Positions 1 through 12,089 of a stretch of 64,000 nucleotides of DNA are shown one piece after another. The position numbers and the translations under genes are program-made. Origin of the DNA: Ilex aquifolium (lineage: Eukaryota; Streptophyta; Magnoliopsida; Aquifoliales; Aquifoliaceae). The stretch covers positions 5,044,451-5,108,450 of the forward strand of contig OX637395.1 in assembly GCA_951799425.1 (NCBI GenBank). Direction: 5' to 3'. The notes under the pieces are model-generated. The model was not told the origin of the DNA. It ran no database searches and worked only from the letters and a program-made list of their open reading frames with translations. The number at the start of each line of letters is the position of its first letter. The first letter of the stretch is position 1.

Positions 1-641
1 AAAAATAAATTGTTGGGTATTATGGTCATTTTATTGTAACTATTAATAGAGTTTAACGGTGTTTTAGTCCAATAACGATAAAGGAGTTATGTGCTATTTT
101 TTAGTAACAAGGAGGTAATGTGCAAATGAATTAAACCATAAGGGGGACTTAAGTTTCATGTGAAATTATCTTTCACAATTTATATTCCCTCCCCTGGCAA
201 CATATAGCCCATTGTCTATGCCACGCACTCATACACAGAGAAGAAGACTATTGGAAACTAAAAGTCTGATTTAATGGTGTAATTTCATTGTAACTATTCA
301 ATGAACATTAAGTTTCAATGTTTGATATGACTCACAATCAATCTAATAAATAAGATATTGGCATTGATAAAACAAGAATTTAAAGTACTCAAGCACACTG
401 CTTAGCAAGGGACTTGTTTTATTGTTCGACCATCCAATTGTTTCTTTATTCAAGACACTAAAACACAAACACCCCCCCCCCCCCCCCCCCCCCCCCCAAC
501 TCTCACCCCAAGTGAAAGAAAAGGTAAAAAAACACACATAGGTGCTGTGCAGGCGCACTCATACACAAAGAAGAAGACAGTGTGACTGAAATTATATTAG
601 CATATCCATGTTGTCTCTATGCCCTCCAAGGGTTTGTACTG
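1..641. other. 3' flank of the dioxygenase gene with a poly-C run
   Basis: No gene is seen here. The first 160 bases resemble one arm of the foldback repeats elsewhere in the window (phrases such as AACGATAAAGGAGTTATGTG recur near 7.93 kb). A pure run of 26 C lies at 472-497. The last part should hold the 3' UTR of the minus-strand dioxygenase, whose stop codon is at 642-644. Confidence 0.5.
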
Positions 642-2231
642 CTATATTTTGATTGAGCTGGTGGTGCGGAAGAGCTCAAGAGCTTCCCCAGTAAATGACC
701 TTGTGGAGAGCCGAACCATTCTATATTCTTCAACATCAAAAGGAACATAGACATGAGGGAGGTCAGATCCCACTAGTTCTAACGGTGCTTCCACTTTCGC
801 CTCCTTTGGTCCTACGAAGAATGTAACGACTGATACACGTGGTTTCCCTTCCTTGTTTTGTACTCGGTGCTTCACATTATAAAACCTTCCATTGCTCCAA
901 GCCTTCGACATATAAGAAGTACTTTTTCATAAGGAAGACAAGGAAGAATTATTGTAATATATATCCAAGAAAAAACAGGTTTCATACCTTAGCAATATCT
1001 CCAAGAACGACAAGAAGGGTACCTGGCGGGGAGGGTTCAACATCTATCATTTCACCAGACTTCTTGTCTACCAGTTCTAGACCACCAACACTTTCATCAT
1101 CCTGGAGTATAGTAAGATATGACAAGTCTGTGTGCATCGTGGCACCATTTGATCCTACAGTCTCGGGAGTGAAATTGTATTTGAGAATTCGAAATTGGCA
1201 GGGCCATCCTTTCATAAACTCAGGGATGTCCAACCCCAATGCTTCAACCAACTTGCCACCGATATCCATGGCCAACTCCTCTACTGCCTTGTTGTATCTC
1301 AGTATTGTCTCCCTGTAAGAAATTAGGTGCAAATTAAATCAAGTAAAAGGGAAGAAAATTGATCCAGCATGTATAGCAAAAAACTACATGGCATATCAAG
1401 ACCGTTGAAAATAATGCTAATCGGGCTCCAATCAGAACTAATTTTGGGCAACAATGTCAGAAAATTTTCAGAAAATCTCATTCTGGAAGGCTCTCAACGA
1501 TCTGAGCAAAATTGAAAATTTTCATCTCATTGTTTTTAAGCCAAAAAATGACGTTTAGGGCATTTTATCCCGCTGTTTGGGGTATTTTCGCAATATTACT
1601 TATTTACTTGATTTTTCAAATAATTTAGGACCATTAGGGTTTTGTATTTATATGGTGTTGAAAACTGATTCAGCAACTTTATTTGGTTTTGATTTGAATA
1701 AAAACTTAGAAACGAGTTCTCTTTTCTTTCCAATTATGCCTTGGTATTCTGTGAAATCAACAAGACTTTTGAAGACTCTAATATGATATTATTGTCATAA
1801 TCAACAAGTTATAGCTTTTTTTGTTCAATCTCGTTTCTTTATTCATGCTACCCTGCGTAAAAAATTGAACTAGTACCTCATATGAAACTCTAATAGTACC
1901 TTTGGTGAGCAGAGACATTTAGACGATCACAAAAGGAGTGGAAAACCTCAGGTAAAGCGATGTCATACACACCCAAGCTCTCAGAAAGAGGATTGATTTT
2001 CGAAGGTGGTGCATAACCTTTGCCAGGAACACCATCAATAGTCTGTCGTTTGATTTCCATGGGGAGGCTCATAAGACATTTGCACACTGCCTTCATTTTC
2101 GACATCAACGACAATGGGATTTTGTGGTTGATGATTCTGAAACATCCCCATTCCTCACATGCTGTTATCAGTTTTTCAGATTGTCCGGGAAAGTCTTGGA
2201 TGTCAATCACAGGGATACAAGAAGTCTTCAT
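642..2231 (-). CDS. DAO: 2-oxoglutarate/Fe(II) dioxygenase, DAO (auxin oxidation) clade
   Basis: Predicted cytosolic enzyme that uses 2-oxoglutarate, O2 and Fe(II); proven DAO members oxidise indole-3-acetic acid to 2-oxindole-3-acetic acid and so lower active auxin. Three exons were read on the minus strand: 2231-1900, 1312-988 and 902-642, with GT-AG introns of 587 and 85 bp, giving 305 residues, the usual family length. The N-terminal DIOX_N part covers about residues 5-105. The Fe ligands are His171 and Asp173 (MHTDLSYLTILQDDE) and His231 (NVKHRVQ); the 2-oxoglutarate site is Arg241-x-Ser243 (PRVS). The segments GWPCQFR, TPETVGS and WSNGRFYNVKHR match rice and Arabidopsis DAO as I remember them. 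The start at 2231 is the first ATG below a TATA box and gives the normal MxxxCIPVIDI start. All catalytic residues are present, so it looks functional. The exact substrate within the clade is inferred. Confidence 0.9.
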
Positions 2232-2320
2232 AGAGTTTTTTCTTCTTTTGTTTTTTTTTTTTGGAATTTAAGGCTGTGGAGTTGGAGAGTAGTGTTGTTG
2301 ATTCTGCATGGTATGCATTC

Positions 2321-2332
2321 ATATATATATAC
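2321..2332 (-). promoter_or_regulatory. Probable TATA box of the dioxygenase gene
   Basis: A TATATATATA stretch lies about 90 bp upstream of the dioxygenase ATG on its coding strand, a normal plant spacing for a 5' UTR of about 60 bp. Position and composition are the only evidence. Confidence 0.45.
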
Positions 2333-2385
2333 TAGTGTTGGAAGTTCTTTTGATCGAGAATAAAAGCTGAGAAAAGTTGACAAGT

Positions 2386-2386
<1 letters not shown>

Positions 2387-2449
<63 letters not shown>
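2387..2449. repeat. (AC)n-(AT)n compound microsatellite
   Basis: About 17 AC units run directly into about 14 AT units, 160-220 bp upstream of the dioxygenase start codon. Such a tract is likely to vary in length between individuals. The rest of 2450-2790 shows nothing further. Confidence 0.9.
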
Positions 2450-2792
2450 CTTGATTCATGCCCAGATAAGTGTTTAATTGTTTTCAATGTATACTTGATT
2501 TTTTTGGTAGTTTATGGGAACAAAAGTTTCTTGTTGCATTGCATTGTTGTTAAAGCTTCAAACTTCAAAGCTTTAATGGCGTGAAAAAGTAGCAGAGAGG
2601 ATCTATTGTAAATTTGATTTTTTTTTTTTTCAAAGTTGTCTGGCATGAGCAAAGATGGTGTCTTATTGTTATTGGTCAGTATTCCTCATGAGCGGAAGAG
2701 AGGGGCAGCTTTTAAATGAAGTGTTGCGCTTGTGAAAGTGAGGCACCAGCTGCGAAAAACACAACTTACTTGTACACAACCAACAAAGGCAG

Positions 2793-5115
2793 TGACGCAG
2801 CGGAAGAAAGAGACAGAAAAACTACGATTCTAAGTATATTAAACAAATATTCTAAATTTAAAGAGTGAATAAAAAAAAAATGTATTATTCAATCAACTAC
2901 GTAGAATTGTAATACATATGACAATTTATAAGAAAAACTAAAATCCTAAGTTTTTCAAAATAGAAACAAATTTTTAACTTGAAGAAAAATTACCTAAAAC
3001 AATAAAATACATGTCTAATAAATTAGGAAAATATACATGGTTTAATCAACTAAATATTCTAGTAAATTCCTAATTAAAGTCTCACCCAAACAAAAAAATA
3101 AAAATTAAAATAAAATAAAATAATTGTCAATTCTCGTTCTACATCAGACTCTCCCTCTTAAAAATACTCATCCACGAGTTTCTATTGATTGAAACAGAAT
3201 AGTACGTCTTCGCTTGTCTGCATCAGCTTTGAATTTCAAATTAACTGTTCCAAGCACACCTTCCCAAGAACAATTTTGCACATTGTGCTCGACTCCACGT
3301 ATTTTGTTAGAATATTTTAACTAAAAGAGTGTTTTGTCTTGTGTGGGAACTCAATCCCATATCGACTAAAAGACCAAAAATACTTGAGTATATATATAGA
3401 CTAGTGTTATCTAGCCTTTGAATCAAAGAGAGGTCTTGGGACTCTCACGTGCGCAGGGGGGAGACTAGCGGAGGAGATGACCCGGGTAGTGGTTACCCTG
3501 GCTCGCCAAAAATAAAATAAAATATTAATTGGTATTAAACCCACTTTTTATTATTATTTTATGTTATTATTTCAATATTAAAGTTTCAGTTTCTGAATAC
3601 CAAAAGCCTCCAACGGCTAGTATTTCAACAGTCATATTTTAATTTATTATCCAATTAAATATAGAAGTAATTACGGCCTATTAAACACATATATTATCAG
3701 TATATATATGTACATATATTCAGTATACAGATATATGATATCAGCTATATTTTCTTAGATAAGTTTCTGGGCAATATTCAAAGGTGTGTGTGAAGCTTCT
3801 GCTTCATTCGATTGTGCAGATTTGAGTGAAGCAACAATCAATAGGCTGGGCTGTTGTATCCTGGGGACGACGCGTCTATTCTTTCTGTGCTGTGATTATA
3901 TCATAAAGGGGCGCGAATCGTCTTAAGAGAGCGACCTAGTCCGCGCCTCACCCTGCCGTTCACTTTATTTGGATCCACTTTTCCAACATATTTCATTTAG
4001 AAATTCAAGTTCACTGTCCATGAGAACTATGTCACCCAAGGAAAAGTTGCCGAATAAAAAATGTTGTGCACCACAATATTCATGCTCAATTTTAACATCA
4101 AGATCAATACATGTCTAATTGTTTGCTGAAGTGTCAAGTTGATTGACATACTGTTTTATAACCTTCTCGCCCATGTGATGCTCATATAATTCCAATTGCT
4201 TTTTAGCATGTAGAAAAGTCATGGATCCTTTTAAGCCTTCAACAGTCTCACGAATTTTGGCATTTGTAATATCCAAGGAATTACTTGATTCATGATAAAC
4301 ATCTAAGACTTTGATGTTTTCCTTTTCCTCAATATCAATAATTTCACTATCACATTTTTTTTTCAATTTTTTCTTCTAGATAACCTCCAAGAGGTTCTCC
4401 TATATCACCGTATGTCAACTCACATTCACCAACCTCCTTAATATTTTCTCCCCGATAACAATCAATCTCTTTCTGATTTGAATCTGTTTGATTTCGAAAT
4501 ATGGGAATACTTAGATATTCGCTTTCTTTCTTAACTTTCTAATCCCTCGAGGTGCTTGAAAAATCCGCATTCATGAATTTCTAATAAGAAACTTGACGCA
4601 TTGAATAATCATATGATGAAAAAGATTGTAACTCAGTATTACCTCAAATAAATTGTCTCGATACAAACTCATTTTGTTGCCCCATAGATTGATATGTATC
4701 ATATTCTTAAAAATCATTATAATATGCAATAAGTGATATTCGGGTAGTTATACCACAAACACACCGTCTCATAGGATGAATAGGATTACAATCTCAAAAA
4801 GGTAGAACACGAGTCCTATCGTTGTTCAACACCTTATCTTGATTGAGATCCTAGTTTGGACCCAACATCAACTGGGCAATCGTGAACCTCAATTTTTGTA
4901 AAGACTGTTGTAACTACTGAAACTGCTGCTGTTGTTGTCATTGGGACTTCAAGAATTCGGCTCTCAAAAGATCCCCTTCCACATGATCACCCTCATTAGG
5001 AAGATTATTATCATTGCGTTGTTTAGCCATCACATTAGGTTAAGCAAGGCTCTGATACCAATTGACGCTGCGGAACAAAGAGACACAAAGAACGTCACTA
5101 CGATTTTCAAATAAT
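2793..5115 (-). mobile_element. LTR retrotransposon fossil, minus orientation, probably Ty3/Gypsy type
   Basis: The left (3') LTR spans 2793-3146, with TG...CA ends and a purine-rich tract just inside at about 3147-3165. At 5049-5060 there is a primer-binding site complementary to initiator Met-tRNA (read on the minus strand as TGGTATCAGAGC). It abuts the start of a second LTR copy at 5063, of which only about 50 bp remain. The short interior (about 1.9 kb) has a gag-like beginning on the minus strand but no recognisable pol. The element is incomplete, carries several breaks, and holds a nested solo LTR, so it is old. Family assignment rests on the gag-like start and is tentative. Confidence 0.7.
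3305..3988 (+). mobile_element. Solo LTR (684 bp) nested in the older LTR fossil
   Basis: The segment starts TGTTAGAA and ends TTCCAACA, i.e. TGTT...AACA inverted ends. It is flanked by a perfect 5-bp duplication TATTT (3300-3304 and 3989-3993). No internal region remains, which is the mark of LTR-LTR recombination. It lies inside the element at 2793-5115 and is therefore younger. Orientation is inferred from the TG-start reading. Confidence 0.8.
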
Positions 5116-5507
5116 CTTTTAAGGTGAAATTTGAGATTAACCCTTTTTTCATTTCTAACTTGCAAATTTTACCTTTTAGTTGGACTCCTTTGATAACAAT
5201 AATGATTGTATTTATTGCTAAATCATAAATTTGAGAAATGAAATGATTTAAAATTCAGTTGGTTCAATTGCAAATAGTTCATTGGCGAAATTAGACTTGT
5301 TGTGGTGGTAGAAACACAGATATAGACAAAAGTTGGATTCAGGTCAAGAAGAGATTGCACTAACTTACAATTAGGGAATGAAAGATTTCATGTGAATGTC
5401 AGCAATTCATGTCCATATTTGGATTAAAGTTCGAGAGCCAAACCGAAAAAAGAAACCCAAAGAAATCATCCAAAATAGCCCATTAATATAGCAGTTAGTT
5501 GCATTTG

Positions 5508-5738
5508 TTTTTTTTGTGCAACGGTTAGGAATGTACAATTCAGTTTACGCACAATTTGATTAATCTCTTCCGCGATCCGATCAAAGGTTGGCCACCTATG
5601 TCGGGATTAAGGTATTCATGATGGATAAATCCATAATGACATGACCTCAAGGGGTTGCTAAGATTAATTTGAACTCAAAACGTCTGAATTGACAACTCGT
5701 TCCTGTTTTCGCTTGAACTACTACTTGGAGCTTTAGTT
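5508..5738 (-). mobile_element. tRNA-derived SINE copy a
   Basis: Read on the minus strand it has a B-box-like segment, the shared body motif (CATGA, then GGATAAAT, then GACCGG-like) and a tail ending in A-runs after GTTGCAC. It belongs to the same SINE family as copies at 14.05, 15.62, 20.42, 34.23, 38.99 and 40.95 kb. The flanks 5116-5507 and 5739-6690 hold nothing recognisable except a few short unconvincing ORFs. Confidence 0.6.
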
Positions 5739-6689
5739 GTATTTGTTCTGCAACACAGCAAATTCAATCCAATTAAATGAGGTTAAAACTTATTCTTCCC
5801 CTTTAGCATCACTAACTACAAAATTGTTTTTATAAAAAGTTACTTGGACTTAAAATTCGGACTTGATCAATCACAATTATTGAATGGATGGTGGGTCCTA
5901 ATAATTACTGAAACTTATAGTTAAATTAATGACAATATTTAATGAAATCAACAAATGAAATCAATATTTTAAGTCTACATAACATTTGACCATTGCAGGT
6001 GCCTCACTTTCACACGCTCAACACTTTATTCTCAAGTCGTTCTACTCTTCTGCGCATGTTGAAGACTGACGAATAACAATGAGACACAATTTTTGCTCAT
6101 GCCAGACAACTTGGAATATATATTTTTTTTTTCGCAATTTGGTCCTCTACTCCTCCATCATGCCCTTGAAACTTTGAAGTTGAAGCTTTAACAACACTGC
6201 AATTCCAAACTTCAATCCCTATAAACAAAGATAATGAATTCTTTAGAGTTTGCTTGTAAACAATTATTCGTACGCAGCCAATCAAAATTTGAGAACTGTA
6301 CAAATAAATAAATTAATATTAACAATTTTTAATAAATTAATGTAATTCTCAAATTTTAATTGACTGCTTATAAATATTTAATTTATCAGCTTACTTTTAA
6401 AAAATTTATTCTCGTAAATAACCTACCAAGAATTTATAAAAAGATACATTGATCTGGGCATGAATGACGATGAATATCCGATAGTAAGAGGAAGAAAAAT
6501 AACTCATTCAAGAGAAGGTCAATGTCAATCACTTCAGCCATCACCCTCTCAATGTTGTCCTTTCAGTCTGAACTTGCTTGTTACTTTTGAAACTCTCTCT
6601 CCCTCATATTTCTTAAGGCCCAACATCTCTCTTCCTCCATTTCAACCTTTTTATGGCGGGGTTGACTACGATACCAAAAAATAAAAAAA

Positions 6690-7150
6690 TTTTGTACAAC
6701 AACTCTATTTATTATATTTGTAATTATTTTTATTATATTTATTGGATATTTTTATCATTATTATAGTACTTAAAAAAATAATAAAAATAATTATCATAAT
6801 AATGATAAAAATATCCATAAATGCTATAAAAATACTTGCAAATGTCATAAAATAATCACAAATATGGTAATTTTTTTTGTATAGAAAAGAATGATAAAAA
6901 TGATTACTACAAATGTTGAAAAAATACCTATAATAGTAGTAAAAACACCCACAAAAGTGATAAAATTTTTAGTTGTAAAATGACTCACAAAAATTATAAA
7001 AACACCTTAAACTAGTAAATTTTAGAGATATTTTACCGACTTTTTTTTGTAGGCATCGTTGTAAAATCCTTTTCTCTAAAAACCATATTTTTGGGCAAAA
7101 AAAATTTCACATATATTTTTCTCTCTAATATTTTTTATTATTGTTGCTGC
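6690..7150. repeat. AT-rich repeat with a long hairpin
   Basis: The segment GGATATTTTTATCATTATTA near 6744 is followed about 35 bp later by its reverse complement, so the region can fold into a hairpin. The block is related, in reverse orientation, to the AT-rich stretches at 25.69-25.94 and 28.66-28.91 kb. This marks a dispersed, non-coding repeat family. Confidence 0.55.
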
Positions 7151-7151
7151 C

Positions 7152-7488
7152 TGATGTAGAACGAGAATTAACAATTATTCTATTTTATTTTTATTTTTTT
7201 ATTTTTATTATTTTGTTTGGGTGAGACTTTAATTAGGAATTTACTAGAATATTTAGTTGTTTAAACTATATCTATTTTCATAATTAATTAGACATGTGTT
7301 TTATTATTTTAGGTAACTTTTTTAAAGTTAGAGATTTGTTTCTATTTTGGAAATTTAGAATTTTAGTTTTTCTTATAAATTGTCAAATGTATTACAATTC
7401 TACGCAGTTGATTGAATAATACACCTTTTCAGAAATATTTTCTTGTTACTCTCTCTGTGGATTCAGAGTATTTGTTCTATATACTTAA
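7152..7488 (+). mobile_element. Solo LTR-like copy of the 2.8-kb LTR family, plus orientation
   Basis: It starts TGATGTAGAACGAG and follows the LTR at 2793-3146 for most of its length, but in the opposite orientation. The far end is missing or changed where the foldback element at 7489 begins. It is a broken fossil of the same family as the element 4 kb to the left. Confidence 0.7.
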
Positions 7489-8205
7489 TCTCAATTTACA
7501 CTCTCAAAAATTAAAAATCTCAATTTGCACCTTTAAAGATAGATATTTGTATCAATGCGCACATCAAGCTAACAGCTGTCAGTTTGTCGTCTAAAACTAA
7601 ATAGATAAATTACACCTCGACCCCCTCATGCTTGTTACTTAATCACCTAGACTCATCATATTTGAAATATTACACCTACATCTCTTGACAATCCAAATAT
7701 GACAAAATGTTCTCCTAATTTGACATTCAAATAATTCTGTTTAAGTGATGTATTATATTGGATATAAAGAACATTATACAAATACATGCATTATAATTGA
7801 CATTCAAATGGTAAGCTTGATTTTGAACTTTAGAGTATAACGGGATCACAAAATAAAGAGTAGTATGAAATTATAATTTTTTATTAGGATGAAATCATAT
7901 TTTTAACGGTTATATTAACAGATATCAACGATAAGGGGGTTATGTGTTATACGTGCACAAACGTTTGGCAGTATAGGAGTAATATTCTAAATGTGAGGGG
8001 GTCTAAATAATTAAGTGACAAGTATGAGGGAATCTAGGTATAATTTATCCATTTAGTTTTAGTCGGCAAACTGACGGCTATTAGTTTCAGGTGCGTATTG
8101 ATAAAATTTTCTATCTTTGGGGGTACAAATTGAGATTTTTTATCTTTGAGGGTGTAAATTGAGATTCGAATAATCTATTACGGTACAATTTGTAATTAAC
8201 CCATG
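7489..8205. mobile_element. Foldback / long-inverted-repeat MITE
   Basis: About 200 bp at the left (CTCAATTTACACTCTC..., 7489-7690) is matched in reverse complement by the right arm (about 7970-8165). The arms share the phrases TAAATTACACCT and CGTCAGTTTG. The middle is AT-rich and codes for nothing. Its left arm is truncated where it abuts the LTR copy at 7152-7488. The stretch 8206-8899 shows no gene. Confidence 0.7.
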
Positions 8206-8899
8206 AAAAAATTCAATAATTAAAACGTTTTTTTTTCTTTTTGTTGGAAATCATGCATTTAGAATACTCTCAAGATACAAATTTTTTTACTAAAGACAAG
8301 GTGAAATGTCATACTTTGGCAATAAATTTAATTTTTTGCCACATAAAATTTTAATTCAGCCATGATTTTTTATTTATTTTTTTGGTCATTATAAGGGTCT
8401 TTAAGCAACGAAATATATTTAGTTGTTAAAAGTTTCTTTGACACCCCTTTTAGCCAACAAATATTACCGCTAAAAATGTCAGACTAAAATTTCACCAACG
8501 AAAATAGAGAAACATTGCCAAAAAATTAGATTTTTAGCAACGGGGAAAATGTAACTAGAAGCGGAGGGAGGTAAGGGCCAAGGTCCACCCTGAAAAAATA
8601 ATTTTTTTTTACTTATATATGTTATATATATTTTTTGGATAATTTCACTTGAATCCACCCTAATGAGTTAGATAAAATAAATTAATTAGGTCAAAGAAGT
8701 TAGGTACAGGATGCTGGAATTAATAAATTAAAAAAAACAAAGCCTATTTCCATAACAAATCTCTTCAATTCAATAAACCAAAAAAAATATATATGTTGAG
8801 TTACGAAAGATTGTGCCCCACTCCTTTCTCCTTTGTCTTTTGTCATCTTCGTTTCAAAGATAAGAAAGTTAAAAAGAAAGAAACGGAGCCTCTTGCACC

Positions 8900-9507
8900 T
8901 AAGGGTGCAACTTGGGTGGGGCCAACCCGAATTCAACCCAAAAAAATAAAATTTGGGTTAGAATTTTTAATATTTGGGTTGGGCCTCGGCTAAAAAACTC
9001 CAACACGAATTAAATTTGGACAAACCTTAGATTGAGGATTCTAGTTGTCGGGTTCAACCCGAATATTAAAATCGGGATGAACCCGAATATACATAAATAT
9101 ATTTAACTAAGATTAGTATTTATCTTCACACTTTAGAATCCTGACTTTCACTTTACTTCATCTCAAATACCTCTCTCAATCGTCACTCCTCCCTCTCTCA
9201 GCCTCCCTCTCTCACTCGTCATTCCTCCTTCTCTCACTCCTTCTCTCTTCATCTGCGTTTCGCCCTTCTTCTCAGATCACTTGAAAAAATCAAATCTACA
9301 CTTCAAAAAATCAACTCGAATTAAATAATCCAAGTCCAACCCAATTTTAACCCGAAATCAGCCCGAATTAAATAACTCGAATTCAACCCGAGCTCGCCTG
9401 AATTAAACTCGGGTAGTACTCGGATTGAGTATCTAGAGTTGAGGTAGGGTTAGGGTTAGACAAGGGTGACTTCTCAATCCATCCAACCCGCCCGAGTTGC
9501 ACTCCTA
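8900..9507. mobile_element. hAT-type MITE with 8-bp target-site duplication
   Basis: The ends TAAGGGTGCAAC and GTTGCACTCCTA are near-perfect inverted repeats. The element is flanked by CTTGCACC (8892-8899) and CTTCCACC (9508-9515), an 8-bp duplication with one mismatch, as expected for hAT elements. The interior is rich in AACCCGAA-type words and has no transposase, so it is non-autonomous. Confidence 0.85.
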
Positions 9508-9839
9508 CTTCCACCAGCAACATCATGTTGGAGACTTGAAGATCAAGAGAAAAAAGAATTATTTCATTTTCTCTCCTCGTTGCATCTTTTGACTATCAGA
9601 CTATTGCGACTCTCTGATTGTAAATCTTTGTTTTTGAAAAAAAAAAAAATTTAAATTCAGTGTTTGACATAAGGTACCATTGTAATTTTTTGGCTTGTTA
9701 AACTCTGAATTGGGTTGCAAATTTTTGGAATTTTATTGATTCTTTTTTATTGTTTCGGAAAATTGACCCTACGTGAGCACAATCTTTTTGAGTTATTAAC
9801 GACCCATGTAATGTACGTTTTTCTAGGTTCAATATTTTC

Positions 9840-10146
9840 GCTTTTTTTTTTTCTTTCTATTATGTCCATCAGTGTATCAGTCCCCTCTCTCACACACACA
9901 TAAAGCAGCTCCGGTAAATCCAGGCAGATCATCGATTTTTTCTCGGCAGCCCTAACATTCTCTCTCTCTTCCAATCGAAGCTGAATTCGCAGATCGGCCA
10001 TCCAGTCTTTGTTTTCTTTTTTATTCGATTTTCATTAGGAAACTGGACTCGCAGTGCGCCTTTGTTCATCTTGGTTCCCGTTGTCAACTTCAGCAAGTAG
10101 AAATCACCAAGCATCATTCAATCTGTGATCGTTAATCCAATTCAAG

Positions 10147-10149
<3 letters not shown>
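9840..10149 (+). other. Orphan 5'-UTR-like exon with splice donor
   Basis: The segment is less AT-rich than its surroundings, begins after a pyrimidine-rich stretch, and ends AATTCAAG followed by GTACTCTCTC, a plausible donor leading into a (CT)18 tract. It has no long ORF on the plus strand. It resembles a plant 5' UTR exon, but no coding exon follows in the next 4 kb. It could be a non-coding RNA exon or the relic of a displaced gene. Bases 9508-9839 are featureless. Confidence 0.3.

Positions 10150-10185
<36 letters not shown>
10150..10185. repeat. (CT)n microsatellite
   Basis: About 18 uninterrupted CT units lie directly after the putative splice donor at 10148. The following 10190-10843 is AT-rich and contains irregular ACTATCATTATC-type repeats, with no gene. 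Confidence 0.9.
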
Positions 10186-10187
<2 letters not shown>

Positions 10188-10843
10188 GCTAACTCGCATA
10201 GAAAGTATGGCGATTATAGCTCAGCTTCTTGAATCTAATTGTAGAAGTTGAAGCTTTTTGAATATGGTTGTGGTTTGGAGGTGAGCTAAGGAGAGTTACA
10301 TACAAAGAAAGAGATAGTTGGACCTTCAGGTTATATGTTATGCTAAAATGGTGTTCGATAAAATGCATGAACGAAAATTTGATCAATGTCACGTAGAATT
10401 TGAATAATAATAATGGATAGTAACAATGAAAATTCGTTGCCACTATTACTATCACTGTTTAGTTCCGTAGAATTTGGACAGTGACATTTGTCACTGTGTC
10501 ATTAGATTGTCACTATATTACTATCACTATATTACTATCATTATCATTATCATTGTCCATTATGTAATATCGCTAATCATGTCATTAAAGATAAAATAGT
10601 AATTATGACTGCAGTTGTCCTTGATTACCCAAAAGAATTGTGTCTAACAGTGACAATAAAAATTCACTATCATTGTAATTGTTACTGTCTAAATATAACT
10701 GTCATATGTTGTTATTACAGTCTCGTTGTTACTGTCCATTTTATAATATAGTTATTTATGTCATTAATAGTAAATTAGTCTTAAATTGTCCTTTAAGCCA
10801 CAAAAAATATGCGCATGGATTAATTGTCTTAAAAGTCCACAAA

Positions 10844-11419
10844 TAAGGGTGTCCATGACCTAGGTTGGGCTAAGCCCGTGTAAATTTTTTTGGGCTAAGC
10901 CTGGGTAAGATAGGCCAAAGCCCTTACCCAGGTGCGTTATTGAGTCGGGCTTTGGGTACGGGTAGGATACCTGTAACCCAACCCGTCACTCACTAGACAG
11001 GCTTTTTTTTTATATTTATACATCTTCATTTAAAAAGTTTTCAACTTATTAGTATTTTTATAAATTATATTTTTTAATTAAAAGTAGAGTTAAAATAGAC
11101 AAAAAATAAATAATGAATAATACCCTAGATTACTCAACTTAGTATTTAAGTAAATAAATTTTTTTTTAAGAGAAATATGTCACCTAACTTTCAATGATCA
11201 ATTTTTTTCTAAACAAAGTGGGTGGATGGGCGGACTCTTGAGTCAAGTTTTAACGGATTTTAAGGGTGGGCTAATAGGCCGAATAATGCCCCCTAGCCCT
11301 CTCTTGAAGGATATTGAACTCGGACTCAGACTAGTCAACTTTTGGACTTATTGGATTTCAAGCCTATTTTTAGGCCAATAACGAGTCATGTTGGCCAACC
11401 CAACCCATGAACACCTCTA
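10844..11419. mobile_element. hAT-type MITE (GGGTGTCCATG family), copy 1
   Basis: It begins TAAGGGTGTCCATGACC and ends with GAACACCTCTA, an imperfect inverted repeat. The flanks TCCACAAA (10836-10843) and TCCACAAC (11420-11427) form an 8-bp duplication with one mismatch. Internal words such as GGGCTAAGCC and TAGGCCGAA are shared with the copy at 61.09-61.78 kb. No transposase is present. Bases 11428-12090 hold no gene. Confidence 0.85.
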
Positions 11420-12089
11420 TCCACAACTATGGACCGACCTCCAATTAGCCCTTAAAAAAATGCAAAGAGCAACACTACTTAGGGTCGAATCCATGACCCG
11501 GTACTTGGACTCGATCTATGACACATGGGCCGGTGGTTTTTCTCCCTTCTTTTAAATTGCAAATAATCCCATGTGGTGGTTTTTCTCCATTTTTATAATA
11601 CTCACAATTCTTGGCCTTGACCATCCCCAACAATGATATAAACATTGTGTCACTTCATAAATTTTCAACAATTGTTTTATTATAAGGGTGTATTAATCTG
11701 TTTCTCACTTTCTAACCCATTTAAATCCGGGTTAATTTGAGTAGAACCCAAATTAGTGTATTAAAATGTTTTTGGGTCAATAAAAAATAAAAAAAAATCG
11801 ATACCCAAACTCAAGTATTATTCCAATTAAATCAGGTTGAGTTTTTTTTTTTTTTTTATCAAAATCCAATCTAAATACTACAAATATTCATCCTAATTGC
11901 ACTCCTAGTCATTACCTCATGCACCTAAAAAGGGACAAATTCCTTATAAAACAAAAAACATGGCGACTACAACTATGTAATAATTCGATTTGACCAAGTT
12001 TAATATAAAGAATGCGTAATAATTCAATTTAACAATACCAAAGTTTAATATAAACAAATTTGTTTATTTTCTCTTTTTTGACTTCTACT

